Origin: Metaphire vulgaris
Lineage: Eukaryota > Annelida > Clitellata > Crassiclitellata > Megascolecidae
DNA: 64,000 nt
Assembly (NCBI GenBank): GCA_018105865.1
Contig: CM030853.1
Location: forward strand, 1,811,929-1,875,928
Direction of reading: 5' to 3'
The position numbers and the translations under genes are program-made. The notes under the pieces are model-generated. The model had not been told where the DNA came from and did no database searches. It worked only from the letters and a program-made list of their open reading frames with translations. This document shows positions 1 to 43,932 of the stretch, in pieces. The stretch's first letter is position 1. Every line of letters begins with the position of its first letter.

Positions 1-31323
<31,323 letters not shown>

Positions 31324-31685
31324 CCTGACTCAATGATCGCCTGCTACTGCTGTTGCTGCTGCTGATGATGATGATGGTCAAGTGATGTGCAGTTAACAAC
31401 GGCAGCTGTGTGTGATTCGATGTGGGAACGACGAACGCCCATGCGTTTGTAACGCGACAACGTACGCTGACGATAGAGAGAGAGAGATTGAGAAAACCAG
31501 AGAGGCCTATTATTTTAGCGATTTAAACGCAAATGATTCAGTTTACGTGCATCTCGTGTAAGTCGTCTTCGCTGCTCGCCGTTCGACTTCCTTCCGTCTG
31601 TTTCTCTACGGCGCCCGTTAGACACCACCGGGTCTGAAAAACTCATCAGGAAAGGCTTTTAGCCCGTGTGAGCAGATAAGCGAGA

Positions 31686-31687
31686 AC

Positions 31688-31736
<49 letters not shown>

Positions 31737-31801
31737 AGCTTAAGTTCCAAAGACCATTTCTTCGTGAACTTTTCGTCTCTCTCTCTCTCTCTCTCTCTCT
31801 C
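31686..31801. repeat. (AG)n and (CT)n tracts in inverted arrangement
   Basis: An AG tract (31690-31733) and a CT tract (31775-31801) lie about 40 bp apart and could form a hairpin. A (CTG)n tract follows at 31919-31951. Confidence 0.9.
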
Positions 31802-31918
31802 TTCCTCACTGCCTGTCTCTCTGTCTGCCTCTCTGCTACTTTTCAAACGAGTTCTCCCCTCTTTCGTTCCATTCACTCCAAGGTCGAACACGAAAGATAA
31901 TAAAGAAATCGTTCTCTG

Positions 31919-31950
<32 letters not shown>

Positions 31951-32637
31951 AGTCTACGCCCTGCTGTACAAAAACATGTATAAGCCCATACAGTGCACTC
32001 TTCATCTTCTTAGACGCTTCTGAAGCGAATGGTATCCACATAGGAAAGATATAGCCATTTAAAGTGGAAGCCGTGTAGACTACAGCAGACCTATTTCTGC
32101 ATCCTGCTGTTACTTAGCTTTCTCTTGTCTGGTACAGACGTGCATTCTATAGTCTAGCACAGTCCTCAGTGTAGGCCCTGATGCTATCCAGACTAATCTT
32201 AACCTTCTATAGCGCCACTTAACAAATGCACAGAAGCACCTGCAGCCGATGACAGGCAAAATTACAATCACATAAGATATGAGAGGCTAGATAAAATCGA
32301 GCCAACTGTATAGTTCTCTCCTACTGTGTGTACCGGAATATAGAAATGCGGATTAAAAAATATCGGGGAAAAATAGTGATTGGCACACGGTCGAAAGTTT
32401 CAGCCTCTTAACTTGACCCGAAGATAGATAGATCTTCAAAACAACACCACAACCAGCAGCAGCAGCAGCAGCAGACGTTGGCGCATGTGTTTCAAATCAT
32501 CCTCTGTAATGTTTCACAGTCGCTTCACAGTGCCCACCCTGTATATCGATCGAACTATTCGCAACCACCAGGAGTCGAATTAAAACTCTCGCTTAAATGA
32601 GTCAGCCGATACTTTTTAAAAGAAAAAGGTCCCCTCC

Positions 32638-33240
32638 CCGGTGTAGCATATTATAATGACTCCCATATAATAATAACTCCCCTCTCTTTATTATATATAT
32701 AATAAAGACTCCCCCCTCATTATTATATATATAATAATAACTCTCTGTATATTATAATAACTCCCCAGAAGAAGTAGGCCTAAAAATTGAAAAAACTAAC
32801 CCTAATTTATAAAAATGTCTCTAAAATGGTTATACGAAATTATAACCCCATTTCCAATCTCCCAATTTTCCTAAAATTCCTGAAAGGCAATGCTTACCAG
32901 AATGTTAAATTACTTAGATGCATTTAATATGCTATCCACTGATCAATATGGTTTCAGCCCTAGTTCTCCACTTAAATGCCAATAATGAATTTAATTGATA
33001 CCAAAACAACAAATTTTAATCCCACAAACACACTATTGGAACAATCCTCGATATAAAAAAAGCTTTTGGTGTTCTAGACCATGGTATCTCAGCTGGTTTC
33101 TGAAAAACTAAGGGAGTTATTATAATATAGAGAGAGTTATTATTATATATATAATAATGAAGGGGGGAGTCATTATTATATATATAATAATGAGGGGGGA
33201 ATTATTATTATATGGGAGTCATTATAATATACTATACCGG
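32638..33240. mobile_element. Fold-back element with long A+T-rich TIRs around a LINE fragment
   Basis: The left arm (32638-32770) begins ccggtgtagcatattataat. The right arm (33110-33240) ends with its inverted partner (attataatatactataccgg). Both arms are made of repeated ataataatgactcccc modules. The centre contains a reverse-transcriptase fragment. A related element is at 50983-51310. No clear target duplication was found. Confidence 0.65.
32890..33110 (+). pseudogene. Reverse-transcriptase fragment of a LINE
   Basis: Translation gives RMLNYLDAFNMLSTDQYGFS, then after stops TIGTILDIKKAFGVLDHGIS. These match the RT blocks QYGFR..ST and the motif-A block (LDLSKAFD.VDH, with the first catalytic Asp position intact in LDIKKAF). 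The copy has internal stops and lacks the remaining domains. It is trapped between the arms of the fold-back element. Confidence 0.7.
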
Positions 33241-33254
33241 TGTTAGGCCTCCGC

Positions 33255-33429
33255 CAAGGTTTAATCTAGGCCGTTTCCGGAGGGGAAAATTGCCCTTCTT
33301 CGCCCGGAAATTTCAAATTATTCCCCCCGGAAATTTTGACATACTACATCAACTAACAGCAGCCCCCTATCAGAATCCCCCGGCTTTGTCAGTTTCCCCT
33401 CGGAGTCCAGGAGTCTAGATTAAACACTG
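33255..33429. mobile_element. hAT-like MITE, family C, copy 3
   Basis: It starts caaggtttaatctagg (degraded CAGTG) and ends ctagattaaacactg. The duplications gcctccgc (33247-33254) and gtctccgc (33430-33437) match at 7 of 8. Confidence 0.82.
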
Positions 33430-33712
33430 GTCTCCGCAAGCACCTATAAATCCAACGGATACTAGTCATCACTGAGGCGGTGTGGGGCCTACATTCCCTG
33501 AGCCGCACCCTTTCGACCTCAGTTCCCACTGCTTTTTAACTGACCAATCAACGCCATCCCTTTCTAGCAGTGCACATCGATTAGTTAGAACCATCAAATC
33601 GTTCTCTGTAATGTTTCACAGTCAGTCGCTTATTATAGCCAGAACCGAACTATGGCTACGCGTAGCCCTATTTAGAAATATGGTCCATCCATATACAGCA
33701 GTACGTACGCAC

Positions 33713-33929
33713 CATGGGCGCCCACAGAAATTTTCCAGTAGGGGCAAAACATAATGGTCATGGCTATATGCCACATACATTTTTCCAAGAGGGGGCAAAA
33801 CACGCCTTAACACAATGGTCACGGTTAATATTTTAGCAAGGCTTTCAAATTTCAATGGGAAATATTGGCATTTTCATTTTCCAGGAGGGGGCAAGTGCCA
33901 TCTCTTGCCCCAATGTGCGGGCGCCCATG
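33713..33929. mobile_element. hAT-like MITE, family L (CATGGGCGCCC)
   Basis: The perfect 11-bp inverted ends catgggcgccc and gggcgcccatg are flanked by gtacgcac (33705-33712) and gtacacac (33930-33937), 7 of 8 identical. The interior contains two copies of an aattttccag..ggggcaaaac module. Confidence 0.82.
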
Positions 33930-35092
33930 GTACACACTGAGGAGGGTTTGGACTTTAAATTGAAGATGTGCGTATGTACGGTGTGTGCAACTGGGGAGGG
34001 GGTCGAAAATGACTTTGTTTTCGCGTTAACCAATGGTTGATTTTCCGGGGAGCGTACGCTTACCCCCGGCTTACTGGTTTAGGTCACACCCGGCGAGGGC
34101 CGCACACTCAGGGTGGGGTTAGTCCGACCAGTTCACTTTTTACCCCCTCACATTCCAAAGCTCGACTCTTTTATCGTTTAATCACTCTTCTGAATTTTTC
34201 ATATATATAGCCTACTGTAGCACTAGTCCTTGCTTTGTCCAATTTCAAACAAGGTATCAATTTTATAATTTTGTGGTCTATAAAACCTGTAATAGAAGAA
34301 ACCAGCTCTCTTAAGTGCCATCTTATCTCTCGATTGATTTTTTAGACATTTGACAGAGAATAGATTTCTGAAAGACTTTGTATAGTGTCGTTTCAAATGG
34401 CTCATTATTTTTCTTGGCATTTCGAAAGCTCTAGAAAAAATTGAGATAGAATATATTGACAATTCTAGTACGGGTTGACATAGCAAAGATGGGCACACAA
34501 GAATATGTGGTTTTAATTCGTTTCATCACTCTTCTGAATTTTTGCATATCTATAGCCTAGTGTAGCACTAGTCCTTGCATTGTCCAATTTCAAACAGGCC
34601 ATGTTGGCCCACCCAATATTTGACTTGTGGCACCCTCCATGAGCTCAAGGACAACCCACTTTATGAAATGGGCAACTACTGTATCATCTGTATCGCTGAA
34701 ACTGAACAAGTTTTATGCAATGTAACGAAACGTGTCATGTATCTTCTTGTAACCAATTACTGGTCCATTGTAACATTACAATACACTTTAATTGGTTTTA
34801 AAAAGCACTTCAAGATTAGAGCGTTGAACATAGACGAGAACTCTTACACTCACTGACTTTTTCAATGCCGAGAAACTCAGTCCCACAATCTCCAGTTATA
34901 AAGTCACGTGAACATTTTTATAAGAGCCTAAAAAAAGAATAGCTTTTAAATTATACCCCAAACACTACATCATCATAGGCATAAGCCTCTACAAGACCGC
35001 CAGGCCTGATCCCTCCATTTTTTTAGGTTAGGGAAGGGGAAAGTGTAGGGGTAGGACCCCTCCCCACTTTTTCATCCAAGTTTACACCTATG

Positions 35093-35275
35093 CAGGGTTA
35101 TTTCTAGGATTATCAATTTGGGGGTGTCGGTAAATTCTGGGGGTCTCCTGCCAAAAAAATCCGACAAGCAAGAAAAGGGTAATCCCATATAGCTGAGATT
35201 GGGTGTGTGGGGGGGTGTCGGTCTCAAATTGGAGGGGGTGTTGGGGGTGGGTTAGGGGGTGTAAAAATATCCCTG
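35093..35275. mobile_element. hAT-like MITE, family G, best copy
   Basis: It starts cagggttatttctaggat and ends gtgtaaaaatatccctg. A perfect 8-bp duplication cacctatg lies at 35085-35092 and 35276-35283. Related copies are at 22771-22939 and, partially, 57354-57424. Confidence 0.9.
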
Positions 35276-35646
35276 CACCTATGCCTTATAACATGTATTA
35301 AATTTCACTTCTGATTGAGGCATTAAATTTCTCAACCCACTAGAATCTCCGATAAATGACATTTCAATTGTGCTACTTAATAACGCTAAGAAAGTATTGG
35401 AAGGACGGTTCCAACACGCTGGAAACTGTCTGACAATTCTAACGGCCATCGATCGACAAGCTTCTCGACGTCACGCGACATCGTCATCACGCCTCTTGAC
35501 GTCATGGCGACGGAGCAGCAGGTGAATTGACGGCGCCGCTTTTGTCACTCGACGCACCTGACGATCAAAAACCATCACAGATATTTTACCTCTATCTCTT
35601 AATGGCAGCCAATAAGAATGGTGCCTAACTCTCTGTCTAGTAACTA

Positions 35647-35726
35647 TTAACCCCTTAACCGTGCATTTAACTGTAACTCAATGTAAAATGGACGGATATA
35701 TCCGGGATCCCCAGTTAAGGGGTTAA
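35647..35726 (+). mobile_element. TTAA-flanked ~80-bp MITE (piggyBac-like), copy 1
   Basis: Bounded by TTAA on both sides, with inverted ends ccccttaac / gttaagggg. The interior contains ctgtaactcaatgtaaaatg and ggatatatccggg. TTAA target duplication is characteristic of piggyBac. Other copies: 39772-39850, 41036-41116, 43376-43455, 46120-46199, 48398-48477, 49472-49551. Confidence 0.88.
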
Positions 35727-35864
35727 TACAGAAAAAAGAGTCACTAGAAATGGGAACTGTTGAAAAACTGAGGGCAAAAAGGTCATCAGAAATTTCTACT
35801 CAAAAACTGCAAACACATGGTTAAAGAATCTGCCGGCATGCTACCACAATAGGTCCAAAGATAG

Positions 35865-35988
35865 GGGCCATCCATACAGTACGTACACACTGAGTGGGGA
35901 TTGGACTTGGGAGATTTGCGCGTGACGGTGTCAAACGGGGAATGAAAATACGACTTTTCTGCAGACGTATTATATGGACGAGCCCTAG
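35865..35988. mobile_element. Diverged relative of the GGGGCCATCC MITE
   Basis: The ends ggggccatccatacagtac and attatatggacgagcccta are loosely inverted and share the GGGGCCATCYA start of the element at 30886-31187. Confidence 0.4.
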
Positions 35989-36099
35989 CCAATGTATTTC
36001 CCGAGGGTTTGGGGAGTTTGAAAATTATCGGATCTGAGTAGTTTACCGGTAACCCAACCCACCCCCGCTGTGCAAAAGAATACAAGAGTGAGCGATCAC

Positions 36100-37031
36100 C
36101 TGAATCGTGAGCAGCTGCCGACTGCTGCGGCGGCTCGGTCACCAGCTGCTGAGCGGCCAGCTGCTTGGCTCGCAGCTCGGCCGCTCTCAACTGTTCCAGG
36201 TGAAACTGTTGCTGCTCTCTCAAAAGTTCCTGTCTCTGAAATTCCAACTAGAAAAAAGGCACATCAGTTAATTAATAATAGGAAATTGAATGAATTATAC
36301 TACAGTACAGGGTGGTGCAAAAAAACCGGACTAGTCACATTTAGGTGTGCATTTAATATAGTACGGCTTTTTTTGGGCCACCCCGTATATAAGTGCCACA
36401 ATACATACAGCAGATATTGATTACAGACACACACACACACACACACACAAACATCTAAAGCCAATTAGCAGAAATCAAACCATATATCGATAGATAATAT
36501 TATTACTGAGGTAAAAATAAAGCATTAGGAGGTATAAGACAACAAGAGGTAAGTACGTGGTAAGTGGGCCTGACTGTACTAGACGCGACTAATTTACGGT
36601 AACATTCTTGTTTGGGAGTTAAGCAAAAAAATTAAACAGTTGAAGATTTATCAAGGATGCACTGTATATTTGGGTCACCCTTAACCAAAATGAGTGTAAC
36701 ATGTGGTCAAGTTTTTTAACCAAAACAAGTGCTGGTAACATGTGGTCAAGTGCCTCCCTATTTTTTGGGACCCCATTTACTCAAACAAGTGCTGGAAAAT
36801 ATGTCACTCCACTGCGTGCTGCTTTCACTGAGATGGAAGGAACGTACGAGATATTACGTCACATGACAGTGATGCGGTAAAATGGAAGATTCTTACTGAT
36901 TCTCGCTCGTGGTCCATAATTGATTCCATCTCTTCGAAATGACGTAGTTTTATCTCCAGCTTCCTCATCTGCGTCTCGACGAGTAGCGCCACCAGACTTT
37001 TGATCTTCCGTTCCTCCATCGACGCCATGTT
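36100..37031 (-). CDS. SMARCC: SMARCC exons 20-21, C-terminal coiled coil
   Basis: Exon 36897-37031 encodes [20 protein letters not shown] and [20 protein letters not shown]. Exon 36100-36247 continues [20 protein letters not shown] and [14 protein letters not shown]. This is the leucine-zipper-like dimerisation helix. Exon 21 ends SAAAHDSG at a GTGATC donor in phase 1, so at least one more exon is expected. Reading through that donor instead stays open for about 105 codons to a stop near 35786 but looks intronic. Confidence 0.85.
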
Positions 37032-40000
37032 CTATCGATTCGAGAAACACAAAAGCTGCAAATATTCAAGAACATGGAAAGCCACAAGACCATACAGAGA
37101 AGACCACAAGACCATACAGAGAAGACCACAAGACCATACACAGAAGACCACAAGACAATATACGGAAGACCACAAGACCCCAGTGTTCAACAAACAACCG
37201 AATATCAAGAAAAATGACAAAATGTACACAAATAGTCTGCAAATTTCCACTGAAAATATGAAAAGCACTACAAATGGATGGCAGACTAATAACTGCATTT
37301 GTTAGCTCTACATTAGCAATCCTCATGCATCAACGAAACACAAGCACAGCTGTCACCTTTGCCTTAGCAGCCGCCATCGACAGTACATTGGCAGCAGCTG
37401 TCAGAATGTCTTTACTGGCAGTGGCAGGCGTCGTCTCTGCGTCGGCAGTTTCCTTGGCGGGAGACGATTCGGAAGCTGCGGTGTCAGGCTGACAGGGCTA
37501 AATCACATCAGAACACAACTCTGGTTAAAAATTCTCTGACAATGAATCAACGTCACACATCCAATCGGAAATACAGCAGTGGGCAAAAGTCTGAAACCAC
37601 CCTCTCTCTTTTTAAAATTTTTTCTCCTTTTCTAGTTTTCTTTCATTTCTTTTTTCTGTTTCTTCATTCTATTATACTTCTTCTTCTCTGTCTCAAATCA
37701 ACAAAGTAAATCGAAATAATTTTCCTAAAACTAATTGGAAAAATAACTGCAAAAAAGAGAAGAAGATGCCAGACTTTTGTACACCATTGTAGTAAGTTGC
37801 AAAGCAGTGACATTAACAGGTTTTGACTGTAGAATGCCGGAAGCAAATTCAATTTCTCGTCTCTGTATTTCACAATATTAAAAGTCCACAGAAAAATGCA
37901 AATAATATCCATATGCATATTCATGAGCACCTTAAAACATTGCAAATCAACCAAATCAATAAAAAAAATAGTAGCCAATTGGAAAAAACATAACTGACAT
38001 TCTACTATCATTACCTCCTTGACAAGATCTTCTGGTTTTTCACACTCATTCGTGTTTTTCTCGGCAGTTTCTTCAGGTTTCTTTTGATTTGAATCGCTAG
38101 TCTGCAGAAAAATTTCATACCAACAAAAGTAAATAAAGCAGTAACCCAAATAATAACCATAAAAATTCAAATTCATTTCTAATGAAAACAAGTTTTGAAA
38201 TATTTCAAAGAAATTTTAATCTAGCAAAATTTTAGAAATCGACGAGCTTTCAAAGGCCAAAATAAAGAGAAATTAACCTGTTCCACACCATTCTTCTTCT
38301 CTTCTACTTCTTCACTTGGCTTACTAACATCCGAACCTGGGAAGCCAAAAAATCAATTAAAATTTTAAAAACCCACACTATTACATTTACATTCGGTAAT
38401 AAAGAAATATAACAAAAATAATAACGATCAGTCCATAAAATAACATTTAACATATCTAAGGCGCACAGTCTTGCATCCAAGCAGCACATATTTTCGCAGA
38501 TTTTAAAATGGTCTGCGGCAAACCTTTGTCCTGTTCTTTGTCTTCTTCCGCTCCGGTTCCAGCGATCCCAGTTTTGTCGAGTCCAAAGTTCGCGTCGACC
38601 GAAACTCCGTCCTTAATCGCTTCCTCGACCGACTTCAGGTGGGTGTCGATCAGGGGAGGGGGCACCTCCTCTTTCATTTTAGAAAATTCATCTGTCACCG
38701 ACAAAATGCAAGGCCTTATTATCGGAAAGTTTAAACTTTTGAGGACACGAGGAAAATATTTTGAATAACAAAACATTCATGGCCACAAAGTGACTTTGAT
38801 CTCTCATAATTCAACAGCAAAATCGTTAAAGTCTCACTAATTTTTCCACCAATTCAATAGAAAATCTTGCAAAATTTAACATACAAAGATCTTAAAAATC
38901 TAATCTATCCATTCTTTGGACCTTCATAATCTGACCAAAAGACAAATTCATCATCTGTCCGAATTCATTCTTTAGCGACGAAAACCATTGCGCGAAAATT
39001 ATATCGGCCGAAAAACAAACCGATAAGTCCAGAAAAAGACGAAAGGCAAGCGCGAAAACTACAAAAACACCCAAGCTGGCAAAAAATCAACGCAAGATAA
39101 AACGGCACGGGCTCTCACCGAGGGCAGCAGTAACGGCGCTCTTGGCAACGCGGGGGTCGACGACGGAGGCGAGAAACGCAACGGTCGACATGATCGGGTT
39201 TCCGTTCTGCGAGAACGGCAGCGGCTGGTAGACGAGCGGCCCGAGGTGGCCGCCCGCCGGGCCCTCCTCCAGGTACGGATCCTCGATCGGAAGACGGAGG
39301 AAGTGGAGGATGCACTCGTCCTGCGTCCGGGTTCCGACGTGCTCCGAGACGCGGTTCCAGTCGTCCTTGAACATCTCGAGGCCTTCGAGCAGCAGCAGCG
39401 TCTCCTGGTCGGTCCAGTCTCGGCCTTTCACGCTGCTGTCCTTCTCCTGGTCCGCGCAAAATAATTGCGAACCAAAAGAGTTCGGCAAAGAGAACAAGAT
39501 CGTACTGCAGTGTTTTATACTAGTCTGTTAGGAGGGGAGTTTCCCCCTCCCAAAAAACCTCAAAATTCCCCCAAAATTCCAGCACTTGCACAAATTTTGC
39601 ATTGAACTGTCTTTTCCCCTCCAACCAAGTTGATTCCCCCTCCCCCCAAAAAAGCTTCAATTCCCCTCTCCCCCAAAGGCTTGGAGTCTGGATAAAACAC
39701 TGTCATACTGTACCACAAGAACATAGTATACCATCTTGGTGCATAATCTCTTATGTTGTAACCGTGATCCTTTAACCCCTTAACCGTGTATTTAACTGTA
39801 ACTCAATGTAAAATGGACGAATATATCCGGGTCCCCAATTAAGGGGTTAACCTTATTGTTTACTGGAAGAATCTAAGCTTCCCTGTGCACCACACAAGTA
39901 TTTGGAAGGCACGAAATATTTGGTAGAATTTCATTATAACACTCTTCCGAAGCAAAAAAAACCCCTAAACATTATGACCAAGGAAAGCCATAACCAAAAC

Positions 40001-42693
40001 AACTGCCACATATGGAAAATGCATACAGACAAACACTACACCAGTGGAAAAACAAAACAAGTTGTCATGTCATAACAACCTGACACTCAGTATGCTATAT
40101 TATATACCTGCTTAGCATACTGATCCATCTTCAGTCCAATGTTTCCCAGAATCGACCCAGTACCTTCCTTTTTCTCGTCGGCCTCTTTCTTCTCAGTTGC
40201 CGCTTTGTCCGAATCTCCGTTTAGCTTCGTGCTGATCGATGGTGGCTGCTTGATGAGTTCAAGAAAAGAACAAATCTTAAAATATAACTGCAGAAGTTTT
40301 AGAAATGTTCACAATATCTCCAATAGCATGCAGAAATCCCTCCATCTGTACTTCAAACTCAGGGTAAGAAACTCACTTCCAAACACACAAACACCCCACC
40401 CCCTGCCCCAAGTTCATCACAATCAAGAAGCCTTAATTAACATTTTCTTTCTAAAACATTAACTTGAATCCAATATTATTTATCCGACAGCCACTGACCA
40501 AAAAAACAAAGAAATGTCCTTCTGTACACAATGCAGGCGAATCTACAGGGCGGCACAAAAAAACCAGACTATATTAAATGCAAACCTAAATGTGACTAGT
40601 CCGGTTTTTTTGCACCACCCTGTAATTTAACCGTAACAAGAATGACTCACCTGGCTGCTTTTAGGCGGATTGAGGGCGTGCAACCCCGAAGGAGTGTCAC
40701 AGAGGATATGGAAGTGGGAAGTTGTCGGAGGACCCATGGGAGTTGGTCGGTTTTCCGGCTCCACCTGGTAGTTGATCAGCCCCCACTGGTCGAGAAATGC
40801 GTGAACCCTGAAACCAACGAAAAACCGCACAAAATACCGTAACTCGCGTCTAAAACAGCTTCTGCTGCTAACAGGAAATAGCCGCTAGCTTAACAGCTAT
40901 AAACTAACGGGTGTCAAGTCCACTGTTATTGATAATGACTATCCATTTGTCCGACCAAAACATTTTTGAGCCACCCAAACGATTACATATGCCAACCCTA
41001 TGTCTCTAACTAAATCTATGACTCAATGTACTGGATTAACCCCTTAACTGGGCAACTATTTGTAACTCAATGTAAAATGGACGAGCGTTACTCGGGGCAC
41101 ACAGTTAAGGGGTTAATAAGAGTTCCTAGCAGTCCAATATATAACAACTTCGGCGTCTCGATCATCGTATAAATCTTGTCCCAATCGTCCGAGATGTGAT
41201 ACCTCATGATGGCGCAGACGTCTCCGGCAAGGTTTCTCCGACAGGCAGTGACCGTCAGGTATTCTTGAGGATTCAGTCGATAAGAATCGACCATAAAGTT
41301 GCGATAAGTTACGAAGCTGAAGAAACAATACGATTACGACACAAGAACTCAAAACAGATCTGGAAAAAAAGTCTGCTAATTTTTAGCACTAACTCTGTGC
41401 TGCTGCTAATCCAGCTACTTCTACACAGCCATCCGATTGTACAGGGTGGTGCAAAAAAAGAACTGGACTGTATTAAACGCAAACCTAAATGTGATTAGTC
41501 CAGTTTTTTTTTGCTCCACCCTGTAACAATGTTATCATTTGTTACCTCTTTACTAGGAGGAACTATACAAATATTCTGCTACATAACATTACATAACATT
41601 CTCAAACTCATTCATTCCCTTCCACTGGGCCTTCCTTCCCACATTCAATCAATCACAAGCTCATTAATTCATTAGCCAATTAATTAATTCAATCATTCAT
41701 TCACTCACTCACTCACTCACTCACTCACTCATTCACTCACTCACTCACTTCATTTTTTCATTCACTCAATTCTTCTTCAATCATTCTCATTTTAAATGCA
41801 GAATTCAGTTGACAAATATCCTAAAACAAGAAGCAACTGGAAGATTTCCTACATTTCTGGAGTCTTGGATCTGTTTTTTCCAGTGAAAAATTCGGGCAGC
41901 CCTTTCTTTTCGATGGCATGGATGGTGCCGTAGTCAAACCAGGCGGAGTAGCTCGGAACAACGATCGGATGATTCGTCTGCTCTGTCAGATTGCTCTCCT
42001 CTCTTCTCTCACTCTGATCGCCGACAGCCAGCATTCGAGATGCGTCCGTTGCCTGCAACACATACACGTATATTTCAAATCCACCCTGTGTTTTCGCTAG
42101 GCGTGGCGCCGCTACGCTTTGGAGCGTGAAAGAAAAACTCAAATGACAGCATTCAGGATATAAATCTGCAGATGTACACCAAATTTCACGCATTTTGGCT
42201 TCGGGGTTGCGAAAATATTTACAAAGAAACAACACGGCGGTACCAATTTTTTTGAGCCACCCTGTATGTTTCAATCTAGACACTCTAATCTATCATAATG
42301 TCTCAACAAAATTGAGACAATAATGTCTCAAGCCACCCCCCCCCCATTGTAAAAATAACCTGGCAGGGTGATCTCCCTACCGCTGTCTCTTCCTCCCCTT
42401 CGGCAACCCCATTCTTGGACAGGCCCTGTTCCGCCGCTATCTTCGCGGCCGAAAGAGATTTCTGAATCAAGGTGTCCGATAAACTTGTTTCGATGATGAC
42501 GTCGTCGTCGTCTTTCGATCCTTCATCGTCTTCCTCGTCTGCCACCAGATTTCGGCGCTTGCCCCTGAATTCGAGCAACAAAAAGTAGTCGTTTAATCGA
42601 ATAATACAGAAAACTGTCAAAACCAGTGCACATAAAAAGCAAACCTATGCTGTATTCAGTAAGAAAATTGCCACATATATATATAATATATAT

Positions 42694-42738
<45 letters not shown>

Positions 42739-42841
42739 ATGTACGAGTTGAAAAATGTATGCCTTAAAATTCGCATTAAAATACCGAGTTGACTCATCTA
42801 TGCCTATGCAATCTTCAAAAGAACGTTAGTAAAGAAAACAC

Positions 42842-42873
<32 letters not shown>

Positions 42874-43890
42874 TGATGAGAAATTAAGAGAAGCGCATAC
42901 TTTTTCCTCTTCTTGTTTCGTTCGGTGGGAGCAGGAGAGGGAGAGGGCGAATGTCTGCGTTTTGCGATTCTCTTGTCGATGCGTTTCTCGCCTCGTTTTT
43001 CTGCTTCGATAATGTTGGTCAGCTGAAAAAATATACATATCATCGAGTGCAAATTTTAAAACCAAACTGCCTAAAATCAGAAACAAAAGCCAGCAAAGAT
43101 GCCAGATTCAAGCACAGGCGAAACTTTACAGTTACCGTTACCTTTACGCGACGTGGGAAGCGATTGAAACCGCATACAAAAAAATCGAAGAACATTTTGA
43201 AATTTCCCTGCGTACTTACTTCTTCCGAGGACATTTTAACCCTTGCAGGACGAATCAAGCTGAGAGAAGATTCATCGTCCTATAAACAATTCCAAAGCAG
43301 ATGCAAAATTAAAATTTTCAAAACAAGATTACATTTTAAAAATCAGACTTCATTCAGCATCGATACAAAAAACTGTTAACCCTTAAACCACCAGATACTC
43401 TGTAACTATATGCAATGTAACCGAGTATACTCGATTATGGCAGTTCAAGGGTTAAAAGGTAAATTAGGCAAAATTATGAAAAAGGCAAAGGTAAGAGAAC
43501 ATACGCATGGTTCCTCAAATATCACGTAATCCTCTTCATTCATCCATTCGTTGTACTCTTCAAGGTCCAGCAACCAAAGAGCATTCACCTTAAATAGGTT
43601 CAGGAAAAAAAGACTTTAAACATACATGTATTATGCCCACAAAGCATACAATTGACATAAAATATAACAATGCAAAAAAATAATAATAATTCCTGCAAAT
43701 AAAATAATTTACACCATATAAAATAAAAGAATTTTCAAAAAATTACATAATAAATGATTTAAAAGAGGAAAATTACCTCCCAAGGACTTTCTGGGATATA
43801 TCCTGGTTCAATGTCTTGTTCGTAGTCGACATCCATTACCCACGTATCATAGCTATGGAAATTGTCATCGATTGTCAATTATTATTATTA

Positions 43891-43932
<42 letters not shown>

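Larger units (their letters stand above)
31324..36099. other. Region between collagen start and last SMARCC exon found
   Basis: This should contain the collagen promoter and 5' UTR (near 31324) and the SMARCC 3' exon(s), stop codon and 3' UTR. None could be placed with confidence. It contains AG/CT and CTG microsatellites (31686-31801, 31919-31951) and the mobile elements listed separately. A tatagcgccactt motif with adjacent sequence (32195-32290) recurs at 27077-27200. Stretch 34040-35090 shows nothing notable. Confidence 0.6.

Noticed and set aside
35786..36247. 153-codon minus-strand frame as the genuine SMARCC terminus
   Set aside because: The first 49 codons are the real exon 21. Beyond the GTGATC donor the sequence loses coiled-coil character and overlaps a MITE-like repeat. 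It is kept only as an alternative.
39115..39464. Alternative frames over the SANT exon (Arg/Gly-rich)
   Set aside because: Shadows of a GC-rich coding exon whose minus-strand frame clearly encodes SANT.
42083..42273. A further mariner-like MITE copy (ccaccctgt at both places)
   Set aside because: The two ccaccctgt motifs are in direct, not inverted, orientation. Only one terminus is convincing.
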